Below, piece by piece: positions 1 through 8,026 of a stretch of 32,461 nt of DNA. Each line of letters begins with the position of its first letter. Positions within the stretch are counted from its first letter, which is position 1. The notes beneath the pieces are model-generated. The model did not search any database. It was not told the origin of the DNA and was given only the letters and a program-made list of their open reading frames with translations. Source of the stretch: an uncultured Archaeoglobaceae archaeon (lineage in GTDB: Archaea > Halobacteriota > Archaeoglobi > Archaeoglobales > Archaeoglobaceae); assembly GCA_938048785.1 (NCBI GenBank), contig CALIUJ010000166.1, forward strand, positions 1 through 32,461, given 5' to 3'. Both the position numbers and the translations under genes were made by a program.

Positions 1-1032
1 GGTTCTCTTAACCTATATCGGATCCTAATCTACACGATCTTGCCCTTAGGGGCTCTGATCGTTTTGTTCCTCGTGTATTCCTCTGCCATGGGGGAGAGCA
101 GAAAGTTTAGAAAGGTGACAATTGAAACAGAAATTCTTGCAGTAAACATTTCCGATAAAAAACCGGAGTTCAAGTTAAAAAAGCTCAGAAGAGCTTACAA
201 CAAATTAAAAAGCTTTTTACTGCAACCAATTTTTGAGATGCCATACGCGATCGAAGTTAAACACGTTGCGTTCTACTTCCTAACACCCGCAATCTTGTTC
301 TTTGCGATTTTCTATGGAAAAATGGAGTTTGACTACTTGCTATTTTCAACCTTTCTCGCGATTGGCTTGCCGGCTATCATCTTCGTTGAGTATCGAGAAA
401 GATTGATAAAAAAGGCGGAGAGAGAGCTTCCGGATTTTCTAAAACAGCTTGCTTCATTAAACGAGGCAGGTTTAAACGTTGTTGAGGCGCTTAAAAACAT
501 AAGCGAAAGCGAAATCGGTGTAATAAACAGGGAGATCAGTTTGATAAAACGTAGCCTTGAATGGGGAGAACTCGTGACGACTGCTTTCATAAAGCTTGAG
601 ACAAGGATTAGAAGCGGTGTTTTTCAAAAAGCCATATCAATGCTTGTGAAGGCAATTGAAGCTTCCCCAAGTATTAAAGAAGCCCTTTACACCGCATCGA
701 TTTTCTCAGAACTCGAAATTGAGATGAGAGAACGGGTTCGAAGCGCGATGGCGACTTATATCCTGATAATTTACTTGGCATTCGGAGTTTTTCTATACAC
801 CGCATTTGTGCTTATAAAGAACATGCTCGCGGTTTTGGCAAATGTCCCGAGCAACCTCGCGAGCGTTGACGTTGGAGCTGTTGAGAACATTTTCATGGAA
901 ACCTCTTTTCTCGTTGCGATTTTTTCCGGACTCGCAGCAGGAACAATGGGCGAAGGTAGAATAGAAGCGGGACTTAAGCATATATTTCTGCTCGTGGTGA
1001 TAAGCTATGTCTTCTTCAAATTCTTTGTTTAA
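1..1032 (+). CDS. Type II secretion/type IV pilus system F-family membrane protein (GspF/TadC/FlaJ-like), 5' end cut by window
   Basis: The reading frame is open from base 1, so the start lies outside the window; about 343 codons are seen. The visible part has an N-terminal membrane stretch, a basic cytoplasmic segment, paired hydrophobic segments (about residues 80-115 of the visible protein), a cytoplasmic helical domain with the T2SSF look (ELPDFLKQLASLNEAGLNVVEAL) and two to three C-terminal membrane helices. In the family this is the inner-membrane platform that works with a GspE-type ATPase to assemble archaeal type IV pili, archaella or secretion fibres; the ATPase gene would be expected just upstream. 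Its end overlaps the next gene by 26 bases, so the two are probably co-translated. The family call is fairly sure; which appendage it builds cannot be told. Confidence 0.8.
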   Translation, partial: GSLNLYRILIYTILPLGALIVLFLVYSSAMGESRKFRKVTIETEILAVNISDKKPEFKLKKLRRAYNKLKSFLLQPIFEMPYAIEVKHVAFYFLTPAILFFAIFYGKMEFDYLLFSTFLAIGLPAIIFVEYRERLIKKAERELPDFLKQLASLNEAGLNVVEALKNISESEIGVINREISLIKRSLEWGELVTTAFIKLETRIRSGVFQKAISMLVKAIEASPSIKEALYTASIFSELEIEMRERVRSAMATYILIIYLAFGVFLYTAFVLIKNMLAVLANVPSNLASVDVGAVENIFMETSFLVAIFSGLAAGTMGEGRIEAGLKHIFLLVVISYVFFKFFV

Positions 1033-1426
1033 GACTAAGCTTTCAGCGCACTTCGTCGATGCTTACATTGCAGAAGGAGAGATCGTTACTTTAGAAGGTT
1101 GGCTGACCTACTACGATGAAAAAGATAAGAGCTGGAAACCCCTCGATGGAGAAGTTTCCGTTTACTTAAATGGAGTAAAAATTGGCTCTACGAATGCAAA
1201 ACTTGGTCAGTTCTCCTTCAACTTTCCGTCTCCATCGATTGGCAAGCACAGAATCGACTTAAAGTTCAAGGCTGAGGGATATGAAGCGAGTTACAAATCG
1301 TTGAGCTTCGAGGTAACAGAAAGAGAAAGAAAGAGAAGCTTGATGAGATTCGCGAAGATCGTTTTCGTTCTGATCTTGCTCCTTTGTCTGAGCTTCTCTT
1401 CTATCATTTTCTTCCTTCGAGCTTGA
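1007..1426 (+). CDS. Ig-like beta-sandwich protein with C-terminal membrane anchor
   Basis: 139 residues. It begins inside the 3' end of the GspF-like gene (26-base overlap, ATG at 1007). Residues about 12-103 are rich in beta-strand patterns typical of an Ig-like or CARDB-type extracellular domain (EGEIVTLEGWLTYYDE, DGEVSVYLNGVKIGS, GKHRIDLKF). A basic stretch (RERKRS) is then followed by one hydrophobic helix at about 115-137, which reads as a C-terminal anchor. There is no N-terminal signal peptide, so the topology is unclear unless the pilus machinery handles it. Inference: an accessory or adhesin-like partner of the neighbouring pilus/secretion protein. It ends one base before the stop of the convergent larE-like gene. 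Confidence 0.6.
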   Translation: MSSSNSLFKTKLSAHFVDAYIAEGEIVTLEGWLTYYDEKDKSWKPLDGEVSVYLNGVKIGSTNAKLGQFSFNFPSPSIGKHRIDLKFKAEGYEASYKSLSFEVTERERKRSLMRFAKIVFVLILLLCLSFSSIIFFLRA

Positions 1427-1427
1427 C

Positions 1428-2243
1428 TCAGATTTCAATCAAGTTCTCCAGTTTTTTAACAAAAACACCAGTTCTGTATCCATTTGGATTTATAAAGACC
1501 GCTTCAAATCCTATTCCCAGTAGAGCATCCTTTATCTCCCATCTCTTTTCGAGAACCCTCGGAATCTCGTCTTTTTCCACCTCAACAACTGCAAATCCGT
1601 TGAGGTATCTTACCCTTACGTTTTCAACTTTCGCAATCTCTAAGACAAGGTTCTCAGCCTTGTCGACCATGCTAAGAATTTCCGGTGTTATCTTAACACC
1701 ATACGGTATTCTCGATGCCAGACAAGCCAAAGGTGGCGCTTTGTAAAACGAGAACCCCATTGACCTGGCAATTTCCCTTATCTCCTCCTTAGTTATCCCG
1801 AAGTCAGCCCAAGGGGAGAAAGCGATTTCACATTCAACGACCGCCTTGTATCCAGGTCTATGCCCTTGCAAGTCGCTTGCGTTTGTGCCTTCAAAAATAA
1901 CTTCGTAACCTCTCTCGATCGCAAACTCTGAAATAACCTTTAAGATAAACTTCTTACAGTAGTAGCATCGCAATTCTGAGTTTTCCACAAAATCTTTGAA
2001 AAAGATGTCTGCGTCGATGAACTCGTGCTCAACTCCTATTTCCTCCGCAACCCTCTTCGCATTCTCTATCTCCCTACTCGGACTCTTTGCGGATCTAACA
2101 GTGACAGCGAGAACGTCGCCAATGACTTCTCTGCAGATCGCAGAAAGTGTTGCGCTGTCAACACCACCGCTAAACGCCACTACCGCGTTTTTAAAGCTGG
2201 AAAGAAATTTCCTCAAGTTTTCAAGCTTTCTCTCCAATTCCAT
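1428..2243 (-). CDS. larE: LarE-type ATP-dependent sulfur transferase (PP-loop)
   Basis: 271 residues from the ATG at 2243; an in-frame ATG at 2252 would add three residues. The PP-loop SGGVDS lies at residues 25-30, and the family's SREIENAKRVAEEIG, EGTNASD and PPLACLASRIPYG motifs follow. LarE adds sulfur to the nicotinate-derived NPN cofactor precursor of lactate racemase-type enzymes, using AMP activation. Cysteines sit at C93, C96 and C174. C174 aligns with the single sacrificial cysteine of Lactiplantibacillus LarE, and the extra C-x2-C suggests the three-cysteine, [4Fe-4S]-binding type. No larB or larC is in the window, so the substrate is inferred from family. A TATA-like AAATATAT about 29 bases upstream suggests a leaderless transcript. 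Confidence 0.85.
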   Translation of the reverse strand: MELERKLENLRKFLSSFKNAVVAFSGGVDSATLSAICREVIGDVLAVTVRSAKSPSREIENAKRVAEEIGVEHEFIDADIFFKDFVENSELRCYYCKKFILKVISEFAIERGYEVIFEGTNASDLQGHRPGYKAVVECEIAFSPWADFGITKEEIREIARSMGFSFYKAPPLACLASRIPYGVKITPEILSMVDKAENLVLEIAKVENVRVRYLNGFAVVEVEKDEIPRVLEKRWEIKDALLGIGFEAVFINPNGYRTGVFVKKLENLIEI

Positions 2244-3519
2244 GCAAATCATCGTTCGGGGGAAAGAAATATATTTCGAGGAGTCGAAAACACCACAAGT
2301 GACAGTGATAAAGTTCCTCGGAGGATGCGGAGAAGTCGGTAGGTCTGCGATAGCAATTGACTCTATATCCCTCGACTATGGAATCAAGCCATCTTCTCCG
2401 CCGGAATTTCCTTTAGATTTCTCACCAAAGGCTGTCCTGATATCGCACGCGCACCTCGATCACGTTGGTTTCACACCGAGCCTAATGGACTTCGATCCCA
2501 AAATCTACTTAACACCACCTTCCGTGGACATAGGAAGAGTACTGCTCTACGATAGTTTGAACGTGATGAACCCACCGCCTTTTTCTAAAAAAGAGGTTAG
2601 GCAGTTCGAAAGCAATTGCGTAGAAGTGGAATACAACGAAAGGTTTGAAATCGAAGATTACAAAGCAGAGTTCTTGAACGCAGGACATGTTCCAGGTAGT
2701 GCGATGATAAGTCTTGAGAACGACGTGAGCGTTTTGTATTCCGGTGACCTAAAGCTCGAGGAAACAAGACTCCTCGAAGGAGCGGATTTGAAGGTTCCAG
2801 AAACGGATATTCTGATCGTTGAGAGCACATATTTTGGAGTCGAGCACCCAGACAGAAGAGAGCTCGAAAAGAAGTTTGTTGAAAGCGTCTTAGATGCGAT
2901 TGACAACAAGGGTCATGCGATAATTCCAGCCTTTGCGGTTGGAAGGACTCAAGAGGTCCTGATGATCTTGGAAAATTACGGAATAACGCCCTACGTAGAT
3001 GGTATGGGAAAAGAGATCTTCAAAATACTGGAAAGGCACCCGGATTACATAAAAGACCCAAAGGCTTTGCGGAGGGCGTTCAAAAACGCGATATGGGTTG
3101 AGTGGAAAAAGCGTGAAGACGTTCTGAGAGAACCTTCCGCAATAGTCACGACCGCGGGAATGCTGAACGGCGGACCTGCGTTGTTTTACATCGCAAAGCT
3201 TTACAACGATCCAAAGTCGAAGCTACTGATAACGGGCTACCAAGTCGAGGGGACTAACGGAGATCTGGCGCTGAAGCATGGGATGATAAACCTGGGAAAC
3301 AAAATCGTGAAGCTGAAGATGGCGGTTGAACAATACGATTTCTCAGCCCATTCTGGGGACTCTCAGCTAAAAGAGTTTGTTAAAATCGTTGTGAACAAGG
3401 GAGCGGAAGTTGTATTCACAATGCACGGCGAAAAGTGCTCAGAGTTTGCAAATTGGATCAAGGAGAACTTGGGCGTTGAAGCCTACGCTCCAAAGAACGG
3501 CGACGTTTTCGTGATATGA
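2242..3519 (+). CDS. Metallo-beta-lactamase/beta-CASP ribonuclease (aCPSF2/RNase J-like)
   Basis: 425 residues from the ATG at 2242. The frame is open further upstream, but only as antisense to larE. The MBL zinc motif HAHLDH appears early (ISHAHLDHVGF), and DLKLEETRLL and VESTYFG mark the end of the MBL core. The beta-CASP part shows AIIPAFAVGRTQEVL, TTAGMLNGGPA, YQVEGTNGD, FSAHSGD and the late histidine in FTMHGE. These proteins are zinc-dependent RNA nucleases with endo- or 5'-exonuclease activity, used in archaeal mRNA processing and decay. There is no N-terminal KH domain, so it is not aCPSF1 (FttA); aCPSF2 or aRNase J cannot be separated by eye. It overlaps the phosphoesterase gene by ATGA, and its start codon shares the CATG tetramer with the divergent larE start. 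Confidence 0.88.
   Translation: MQIIVRGKEIYFEESKTPQVTVIKFLGGCGEVGRSAIAIDSISLDYGIKPSSPPEFPLDFSPKAVLISHAHLDHVGFTPSLMDFDPKIYLTPPSVDIGRVLLYDSLNVMNPPPFSKKEVRQFESNCVEVEYNERFEIEDYKAEFLNAGHVPGSAMISLENDVSVLYSGDLKLEETRLLEGADLKVPETDILIVESTYFGVEHPDRRELEKKFVESVLDAIDNKGHAIIPAFAVGRTQEVLMILENYGITPYVDGMGKEIFKILERHPDYIKDPKALRRAFKNAIWVEWKKREDVLREPSAIVTTAGMLNGGPALFYIAKLYNDPKSKLLITGYQVEGTNGDLALKHGMINLGNKIVKLKMAVEQYDFSAHSGDSQLKEFVKIVVNKGAEVVFTMHGEKCSEFANWIKENLGVEAYAPKNGDVFVI
2266..2282 (-). promoter_or_regulatory. Probable BRE/TATA promoter of larE
   Basis: On the minus strand CTCGAAATATATTTC gives a purine-rich BRE followed by a TATA box centred near 2272, about 29 bases upstream of the ATG at 2243. That spacing gives a transcript starting at or a few bases before the start codon. 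The element lies inside the first codons of the divergent RNase gene. Confidence 0.5.
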
Positions 3520-4136
3520 AGATCTTATTAACATCAGACATCCATTCGAATGTTCAGAGATTCAGGGAAATCGTGGAAAAGGAGAGTTTCGACGTAATCT
3601 TCATATCTGGAGACTTGACGAACTTCAAAAAAAGCGACGTCTTTGCCATCGACGAAGTTCTCTCGAAACTCGGTGCTGAATGCTATGCAGTTCATGGAAA
3701 CTGCGACTACGAAGAAATCCTGAACTACGATCTTCAAAGCATTCGATTCATCCATGGGAAAAGTGTAAAAATCGATGAAATCTCCATCCACGGCTTGGGA
3801 GGCTCTCTGCCAACTCCATTCGAGACGCCGTCGGAATACCCAGAGAAGTATTTCGCAACTCTCTTGGAAAATTTCAAGCTTTCGGATTTCAACGTTCTCA
3901 TATCCCACTCTCCAGCAAAGGGGATACTCGACAAAACCAAGCATGGAATGAGCATAGGGAGCGAGGAGATTGCGAAGAGGATTTCAAAGTTCGATATCGC
4001 AGTAACTGGGCACGTGCACGAAAGATACGGAATTCAAAGAGAGAGAGGTTTAGTTGTCAACCCAGGTCCAGCGACTTGGGGTCTTTACGCGATTCTCGAC
4101 CTTAAGTCGATGAGCGTTGAAATGCGTAGAATTTAA
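3516..4136 (+). CDS. Calcineurin-like metallophosphoesterase
   Basis: 206 residues. Dinuclear-metal motifs occur in order: SDIHSN (D8, H10), SGDLTN, HGNCDYEE, ISHSPAKG and TGHVHERYG, then VVNPGPATWG. This matches small archaeal phosphoesterases of the YfcE/MJ0936 type, whose natural substrates (phosphodiesters, nucleotides) are mostly unassigned. The ATG overlaps the RNase stop as ATGA (3516-3519), implying translational coupling and perhaps a role in RNA or nucleotide turnover (inference). The family is certain, the substrate unknown. Confidence 0.85.
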   Translation: MKILLTSDIHSNVQRFREIVEKESFDVIFISGDLTNFKKSDVFAIDEVLSKLGAECYAVHGNCDYEEILNYDLQSIRFIHGKSVKIDEISIHGLGGSLPTPFETPSEYPEKYFATLLENFKLSDFNVLISHSPAKGILDKTKHGMSIGSEEIAKRISKFDIAVTGHVHERYGIQRERGLVVNPGPATWGLYAILDLKSMSVEMRRI

Positions 4137-4150
4137 GGAAAAATTTATGA
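4135..4150 (+). promoter_or_regulatory. Probable promoter of the Sir2 gene
   Basis: AAGGAA followed by AAATTTATG forms a BRE/TATA pair centred near 4146, 26 bases before the ATG at 4172. No Shine-Dalgarno lies before the ATG, so a leaderless mRNA is likely. The element abuts the stop of the phosphoesterase gene. Confidence 0.5.
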
Positions 4151-4171
4151 GTTTTCGATCGAACTACTTCC

Positions 4172-4939
4172 ATGATCGAAAGGAGTAGCGTTGAGATTGC
4201 GGGCAGAATGATTGCGAACGCAAAACACGCGGTCTTTTTTACGGGTGCTGGGATCTCGGCAGAGAGCGGAATCCCGACGTTCAGAGGTGAGGATGGGCTT
4301 TGGAAGAAATACGACCCAGAAGAAGTTGCTTCGATCTGGGGATTTAGGAGAAACCCAAGAGCATTCTGGGAATTCTCCTTCGCTTTGCGAAACAAGCTTT
4401 TTGCGGAACCGAATCCTGCGCACTATGCGATTGCTGAACTCGAAGAAATGGGGATCGTAAAGGCTGTGATAACGCAGAACATCGACATGCTTCATCAGAG
4501 AGCTGGAAGCAAAAAAGTTCTCGAACTACACGGTAGTATGAGCAAGTTGGATTGCCTCGAGTGCAAGAAAGAATACGACTGGGGCGACTACATCGAGGAG
4601 TTCAACAGAGAAGAGGTGCCGAGGTGTAAGGTTTGTGGAAGCTGGTTTGTTAAGCCAAGAGTTGTCCTCTTCGGTGAACCTTTACCAAGAGACGTCTTAG
4701 AGCAGGCGATAGAAGAGTCGAGGATGGCGGATGTTTTCGTCGTTGTGGGATCGAGTCTCGTCGTTTATCCAGCTGCGGAGCTACCTTACATTGCGAAGAG
4801 CTGTGGAGCGAAGATGATCCTCGTAAACTCAGAACCGACGGTCGCAGATCACATATTCGATGTGAAACTCTATGGAAAGGCTGGCGAGATATTACCGCAG
4901 ATCTCAAAAATCGTGAAAGAGATGAAACAAAAATCTTAA
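4172..4939 (+). CDS. cobB: NAD-dependent protein deacylase, Sir2 family
   Basis: 255 residues, a normal size for archaeal and bacterial class III/U sirtuins. NAD-binding motifs are FFTGAGISAESGIPTFRG (about 22-39), TQNIDMLHQRAG, and ELHGS with the catalytic histidine. The zinc module has two Cys pairs (LDCLECKK and PRCKVCGSW). VVLFGEPLP, GSSLVVYPAAELP and LVNSEP complete the Rossmann fold. It removes acyl groups from lysine using NAD+; known archaeal targets include the chromatin protein Alba and acyl-CoA synthetases, but the target here is not visible. It has its own promoter and is followed by tRNA-Val. Confidence 0.95.
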   Translation: MIERSSVEIAGRMIANAKHAVFFTGAGISAESGIPTFRGEDGLWKKYDPEEVASIWGFRRNPRAFWEFSFALRNKLFAEPNPAHYAIAELEEMGIVKAVITQNIDMLHQRAGSKKVLELHGSMSKLDCLECKKEYDWGDYIEEFNREEVPRCKVCGSWFVKPRVVLFGEPLPRDVLEQAIEESRMADVFVVVGSSLVVYPAAELPYIAKSCGAKMILVNSEPTVADHIFDVKLYGKAGEILPQISKIVKEMKQKS

Positions 4940-4943
4940 ATTT
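4935..4943 (+). promoter_or_regulatory. TATA box of tRNA-Val
   Basis: CTTAAATTT is centred 24 bases upstream of the first base of the mature tRNA, the usual spacing for an archaeal tRNA promoter. Confidence 0.45.
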
Positions 4944-4962
4944 CTATTCCAAACTTCTTAAG

Positions 4963-5035
4963 GGGCTCGTGGTCTAGCGGTTATGACGTCGCCCTTACGA
5001 GGCGGAGATCCCCGGTTCGAATCCGGGCGAGCCCA
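4963..5035 (+). tRNA. tRNA-Val (anticodon TAC)
   Basis: A full cloverleaf can be folded. Acceptor GGGCTCG pairs with CGAGCCC. The D-arm starts GTC and closes GAC. Anticodon stem TCGCC/GGCGG carries the loop CTTACGA, giving anticodon TAC for GUA Val codons. The T-arm is CCCGG-TTCGAAT-CCGGG. The discriminator base is A, the CCA end is not encoded, and there is no intron. Confidence 0.95.
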
Positions 5036-5080
5036 TGGCAAGCTTTAAATTTTTTTGAGAGAAGCGTAGTAGGGGATAAT

Positions 5081-5395
5081 ATGGGTGTGCACAGGATCTC
5101 GAGCGAGGCTGCAAAGTATTATGCGCTCAGGGAGAAGGTTATCGGGTCTGCTATCTCTCTAATCGGAGAGGCGAGCTTAAACTTTGAAAAGCTGAGCAAG
5201 GAAGATTTGGAGAGACTTGGAGATCTCGCGGCAAAGCTACTTCCGCACAGCCCGGGTTACGCTGGGAAGCTCATGCCAATCATCGCAAGACTCTTGTGGA
5301 GGCTTGCAGGCGTGAATGAGAAAGAATTTGCTTTCGTAGAGCTTTCCCAGCTTGAGACAGAAATAGAGAAGCTAAGAAATGAACTGAAGATTTAA
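5081..5395 (+). CDS. Small helical protein of unknown function
   Basis: 104 residues; I do not recognise the family. The start at 5081 is preceded by AGGGG about 6 bases upstream, and a TATA-like CTTTAAATT lies near 5043-5051, just after tRNA-Val. The protein is almost all helix: a short N-terminal segment (ISSEAAKYYALREKVIGSAISLIGEA), a middle part ending in a GYAGKLMPIIARLLWRLAG stretch, and a charged C-terminal heptad-like helix (ELSQLETEIEKLRNELKI) that could be a coiled coil. There are no cysteines, signal peptide or clear membrane helix. It ends tail to tail with the Lhr-like gene with overlapping stop codons. The codon pattern resembles its neighbours, so it is probably real. Confidence 0.6.
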   Translation: MGVHRISSEAAKYYALREKVIGSAISLIGEASLNFEKLSKEDLERLGDLAAKLLPHSPGYAGKLMPIIARLLWRLAGVNEKEFAFVELSQLETEIEKLRNELKI

Positions 5396-7968
5396 TCCCA
5401 GAATTTCCTCGTCCGTATGTAGTTTCTCTCCGCTTCGAGTAGTGCTTTGAAGAAATCGTCTTCGTTTTCGAAGAACCTCGATAGGATTCGTTTCGCTGTT
5501 TCAAAACCGATGCCGTAGGTGAGCATCGCATAAACTGCGCGGATACCATAGCTTGCGATCAAGTTCGCAACCCTGATTACCTCCTCTTTGCTCAAATCCT
5601 TCTTTTTTTCACTGACAACTGCGATCAAACTACTCCCGCACTTGATGCACCTGAGCTTCAAATCCTTCAAACTCTCCCTATAACTCGCTCCACAATTTGC
5701 ACAACGCACCAAGCAAACTTCGGACATGATTCGATCTTTAAAAGCTTTTAAAACAATCTCTGGAGACTTTGTAATCAAGATGTCTGGAATCTTTTCCCTC
5801 GTTTCAACTCCAATCGGTGTAAACCTATTGTAGACTGTCAGCCTTATCTCCTTGCCTATTTTTTCGAAAAACATCTTCGCTTTTTCAACGTCCAGCTTTT
5901 CGACAAATATCTCTCGCAAAGCTTCGCTGTAAATCGGGGTTCCACGGAGCTTGACTATTAGATTTCTCAGATTTATCCTGCTCAGGTCATCTTCTTTGTC
6001 GAAAAACCCGAATTTCCTCGCCACTTTGACTATTTTCCACTGCATTAGCTTTGTATCTAAAACGGCGATCTCAGCCAATTTCTCCACTTCTTTGACGTTC
6101 AAAATCAAGTTCCTTACCTCTTCTGGATTTGCAGGATACAGCTTTATCCTATACGGATCTATCTCAACGGAGACATTTGTCCCCTTTTTGAGCGAGAGAA
6201 GCAATGCTATTATTCTTCCGATCGCCTCATTGGCTTTGTGTCCAAAGCAAACGTTGATCAAAACATTTTTATCTGAGCCTTCAATTATAACATGATCGTG
6301 CGTTGGAATTTCGAAGGATTTTGCGTGCTCCAATATCTTCTCCCGAACTTCTCTTCTACTCCTCTCATCACATATCTCCAAATCCAATCCATTCGCTACC
6401 ATTTTCCTGAGCTTCCCGACCTCTTGAGCGACTTCAAAGGGAACGGGAATCTCTTCACCCATCCAGGATGGTATCTCTCCTTCAAGGGTTGCTGGCTCTA
6501 CTTTAACGATTTCATCAACGCTTAAAACTCTCCATAGCTCCCCCTTCATCGCAAACACTTCTCCGCTGAAGGTAGATAGGAAGCTCTCGTCGAGGACACC
6601 AATAACTTTTCCATTCGTGACGTCTACGACTTTGTAGCTTTTTTCATCGGGTATCATAGATATGTTGTCGTAGAAATACCTCCTCGTCCTCCTTCTTGAT
6701 GCGATCTCGTTTCCATCGTATGATATTCTCCAAAGATCCGCCAAATACCTGCAGATCTCATCGAACTCTTCGAACTTCAGCTCTCTGAAGAAATAAGAAC
6801 GCTTTATTATCTCGTAAGCCTTTCTCGCATCTATTCTCCCATACTCGATGGCGATTGCGCATATCTGGTTCGCAAGAACGTCGAGACTTTTCTCGTGAAG
6901 CTCTGGGTCTTCGAGCAGTCCCTTCTTAGCCCTTTCAACGATCGCATACGCTTCAAGGATGTCGTCGAAAGAGTTTGCTACTATATAGCCAACGGATTTT
7001 TCTCCAAGCCCATGACCACTTCTCCCAACTCTCTGGATCAGCCTAATCGCCTGTCTCGGACTGCTGTACTGGATCACCGCATCCACGTGACCAATGTCTA
7101 TTCCAAGTTCCATCGAAGAAGTGCAGATCAGCGCCTTAAGCAGAGCTCTTGCAAATCTGTCCTCCGCAGATATCCTCGCCTCCCTCGAAAGGCTCCCATG
7201 GTGGACTTCGACTGCCAAATGCTTCTTCAAAGCTAAGCCCAACGCCTCTGCAGTTTGCCTCGTATTAACAAATATGAGAACGGAGTTGTGATTTGAAGCT
7301 ATCTCCTTTATCAACGCAACCTCGTCCTCTGCACGCAGGATCTTGAACTCGTATTCCTTCTCGATCCCACCAAAAACGATCGAGGAACATTTAACGATCT
7401 TCGCCACCTTCTCTGGATCGCTGATCGTAGCAGACAATGCGACGAGCTGGAAATCAGCGAGCTCCCTTAGCCTTTCGATCGCAACAAAAAGCTGAACCCC
7501 TCTTTCGTTGTCTATAAGCTCGTGGATTTCGTCGATTACCAGAAATCTAACGTTCTTGAGAGCGTTCCTCAGCTTTTTTCCGAGAAAAAGAATTTGAAAT
7601 GTCTCTGGTGTTGTTATAAGAATCTCCGGTGGTTTTTTGCTCTGCTTAACCCTCTCTGAATCCTTTGTGTCCCCATGACGAACGTCGATGGTGATTCCGA
7701 GAAATTCTGCAATTCCCCTTAGCCTTCGAAGCATGTCTCTGTTCAAAGCCCTCAAGGGTGTGATGTAAATCGTGGAAATTCCAGAACTTCGCTTTTCGAG
7801 CATCTTTTGAAATATTGGGACCATCGCAGCTTCCGTTTTCCCACTACCCGTAGGGGCAACGATCAAGGTGTCTTCTCCTGAAATTATGGTGTCGAAAGCT
7901 CTCTTCTGCAATTCCGTCAGCTCTTGAATGCCGAGTGATTCCAGTGCTTTTCGCAATCTTTCATCCAT
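5392..7968 (-). CDS. lhr: Lhr-like superfamily 2 DNA/RNA helicase with C-terminal zinc ribbon
   Basis: 858 residues. SF2 motifs: Q-like LTELQKRAF, motif I VAPTGSGKTEA (about 39-46), TPLRALN, TTPETFQ, motif II VIDEIHEL (DEIH), motif III ALSATISDP, LIFVNTRQTAE, and motif VI IQRVGRSGHGLG. A winged-helix/Lhr core region follows, with the CLEAN features ATLEGEIPSWMGEEIPV and an HDHVIIEGSD...VCFGHKANEAIG stretch. Close to the end are two Cys pairs (RCANCG and RCIKCG), then a short helix-hairpin-like tail (IRAVYAMLTYGIGFETAKRIL). Lhr proteins are 3'-5' translocases tied to DNA repair or RNA metabolism. The start ATG at 7968 has a TATA-like TGTTTTATC about 26 bases upstream. The tail overlaps the stop of the small unknown gene on the other strand. 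Confidence 0.88.
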   Translation of the reverse strand: MDERLRKALESLGIQELTELQKRAFDTIISGEDTLIVAPTGSGKTEAAMVPIFQKMLEKRSSGISTIYITPLRALNRDMLRRLRGIAEFLGITIDVRHGDTKDSERVKQSKKPPEILITTPETFQILFLGKKLRNALKNVRFLVIDEIHELIDNERGVQLFVAIERLRELADFQLVALSATISDPEKVAKIVKCSSIVFGGIEKEYEFKILRAEDEVALIKEIASNHNSVLIFVNTRQTAEALGLALKKHLAVEVHHGSLSREARISAEDRFARALLKALICTSSMELGIDIGHVDAVIQYSSPRQAIRLIQRVGRSGHGLGEKSVGYIVANSFDDILEAYAIVERAKKGLLEDPELHEKSLDVLANQICAIAIEYGRIDARKAYEIIKRSYFFRELKFEEFDEICRYLADLWRISYDGNEIASRRRTRRYFYDNISMIPDEKSYKVVDVTNGKVIGVLDESFLSTFSGEVFAMKGELWRVLSVDEIVKVEPATLEGEIPSWMGEEIPVPFEVAQEVGKLRKMVANGLDLEICDERSRREVREKILEHAKSFEIPTHDHVIIEGSDKNVLINVCFGHKANEAIGRIIALLLSLKKGTNVSVEIDPYRIKLYPANPEEVRNLILNVKEVEKLAEIAVLDTKLMQWKIVKVARKFGFFDKEDDLSRINLRNLIVKLRGTPIYSEALREIFVEKLDVEKAKMFFEKIGKEIRLTVYNRFTPIGVETREKIPDILITKSPEIVLKAFKDRIMSEVCLVRCANCGASYRESLKDLKLRCIKCGSSLIAVVSEKKKDLSKEEVIRVANLIASYGIRAVYAMLTYGIGFETAKRILSRFFENEDDFFKALLEAERNYIRTRKFWD

Positions 7969-8026
7969 CTAATCCAATGTCCACAGAAAGATAAAACATT
8001 TTTTGATGCAAACGTTGACCTCTAAC

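Noticed and set aside
1996-2241. Upstream extension of the beta-CASP RNase frame
   Set aside because: It is antisense to the conserved PP-loop region of larE; family homology starts near the ATG at 2242.
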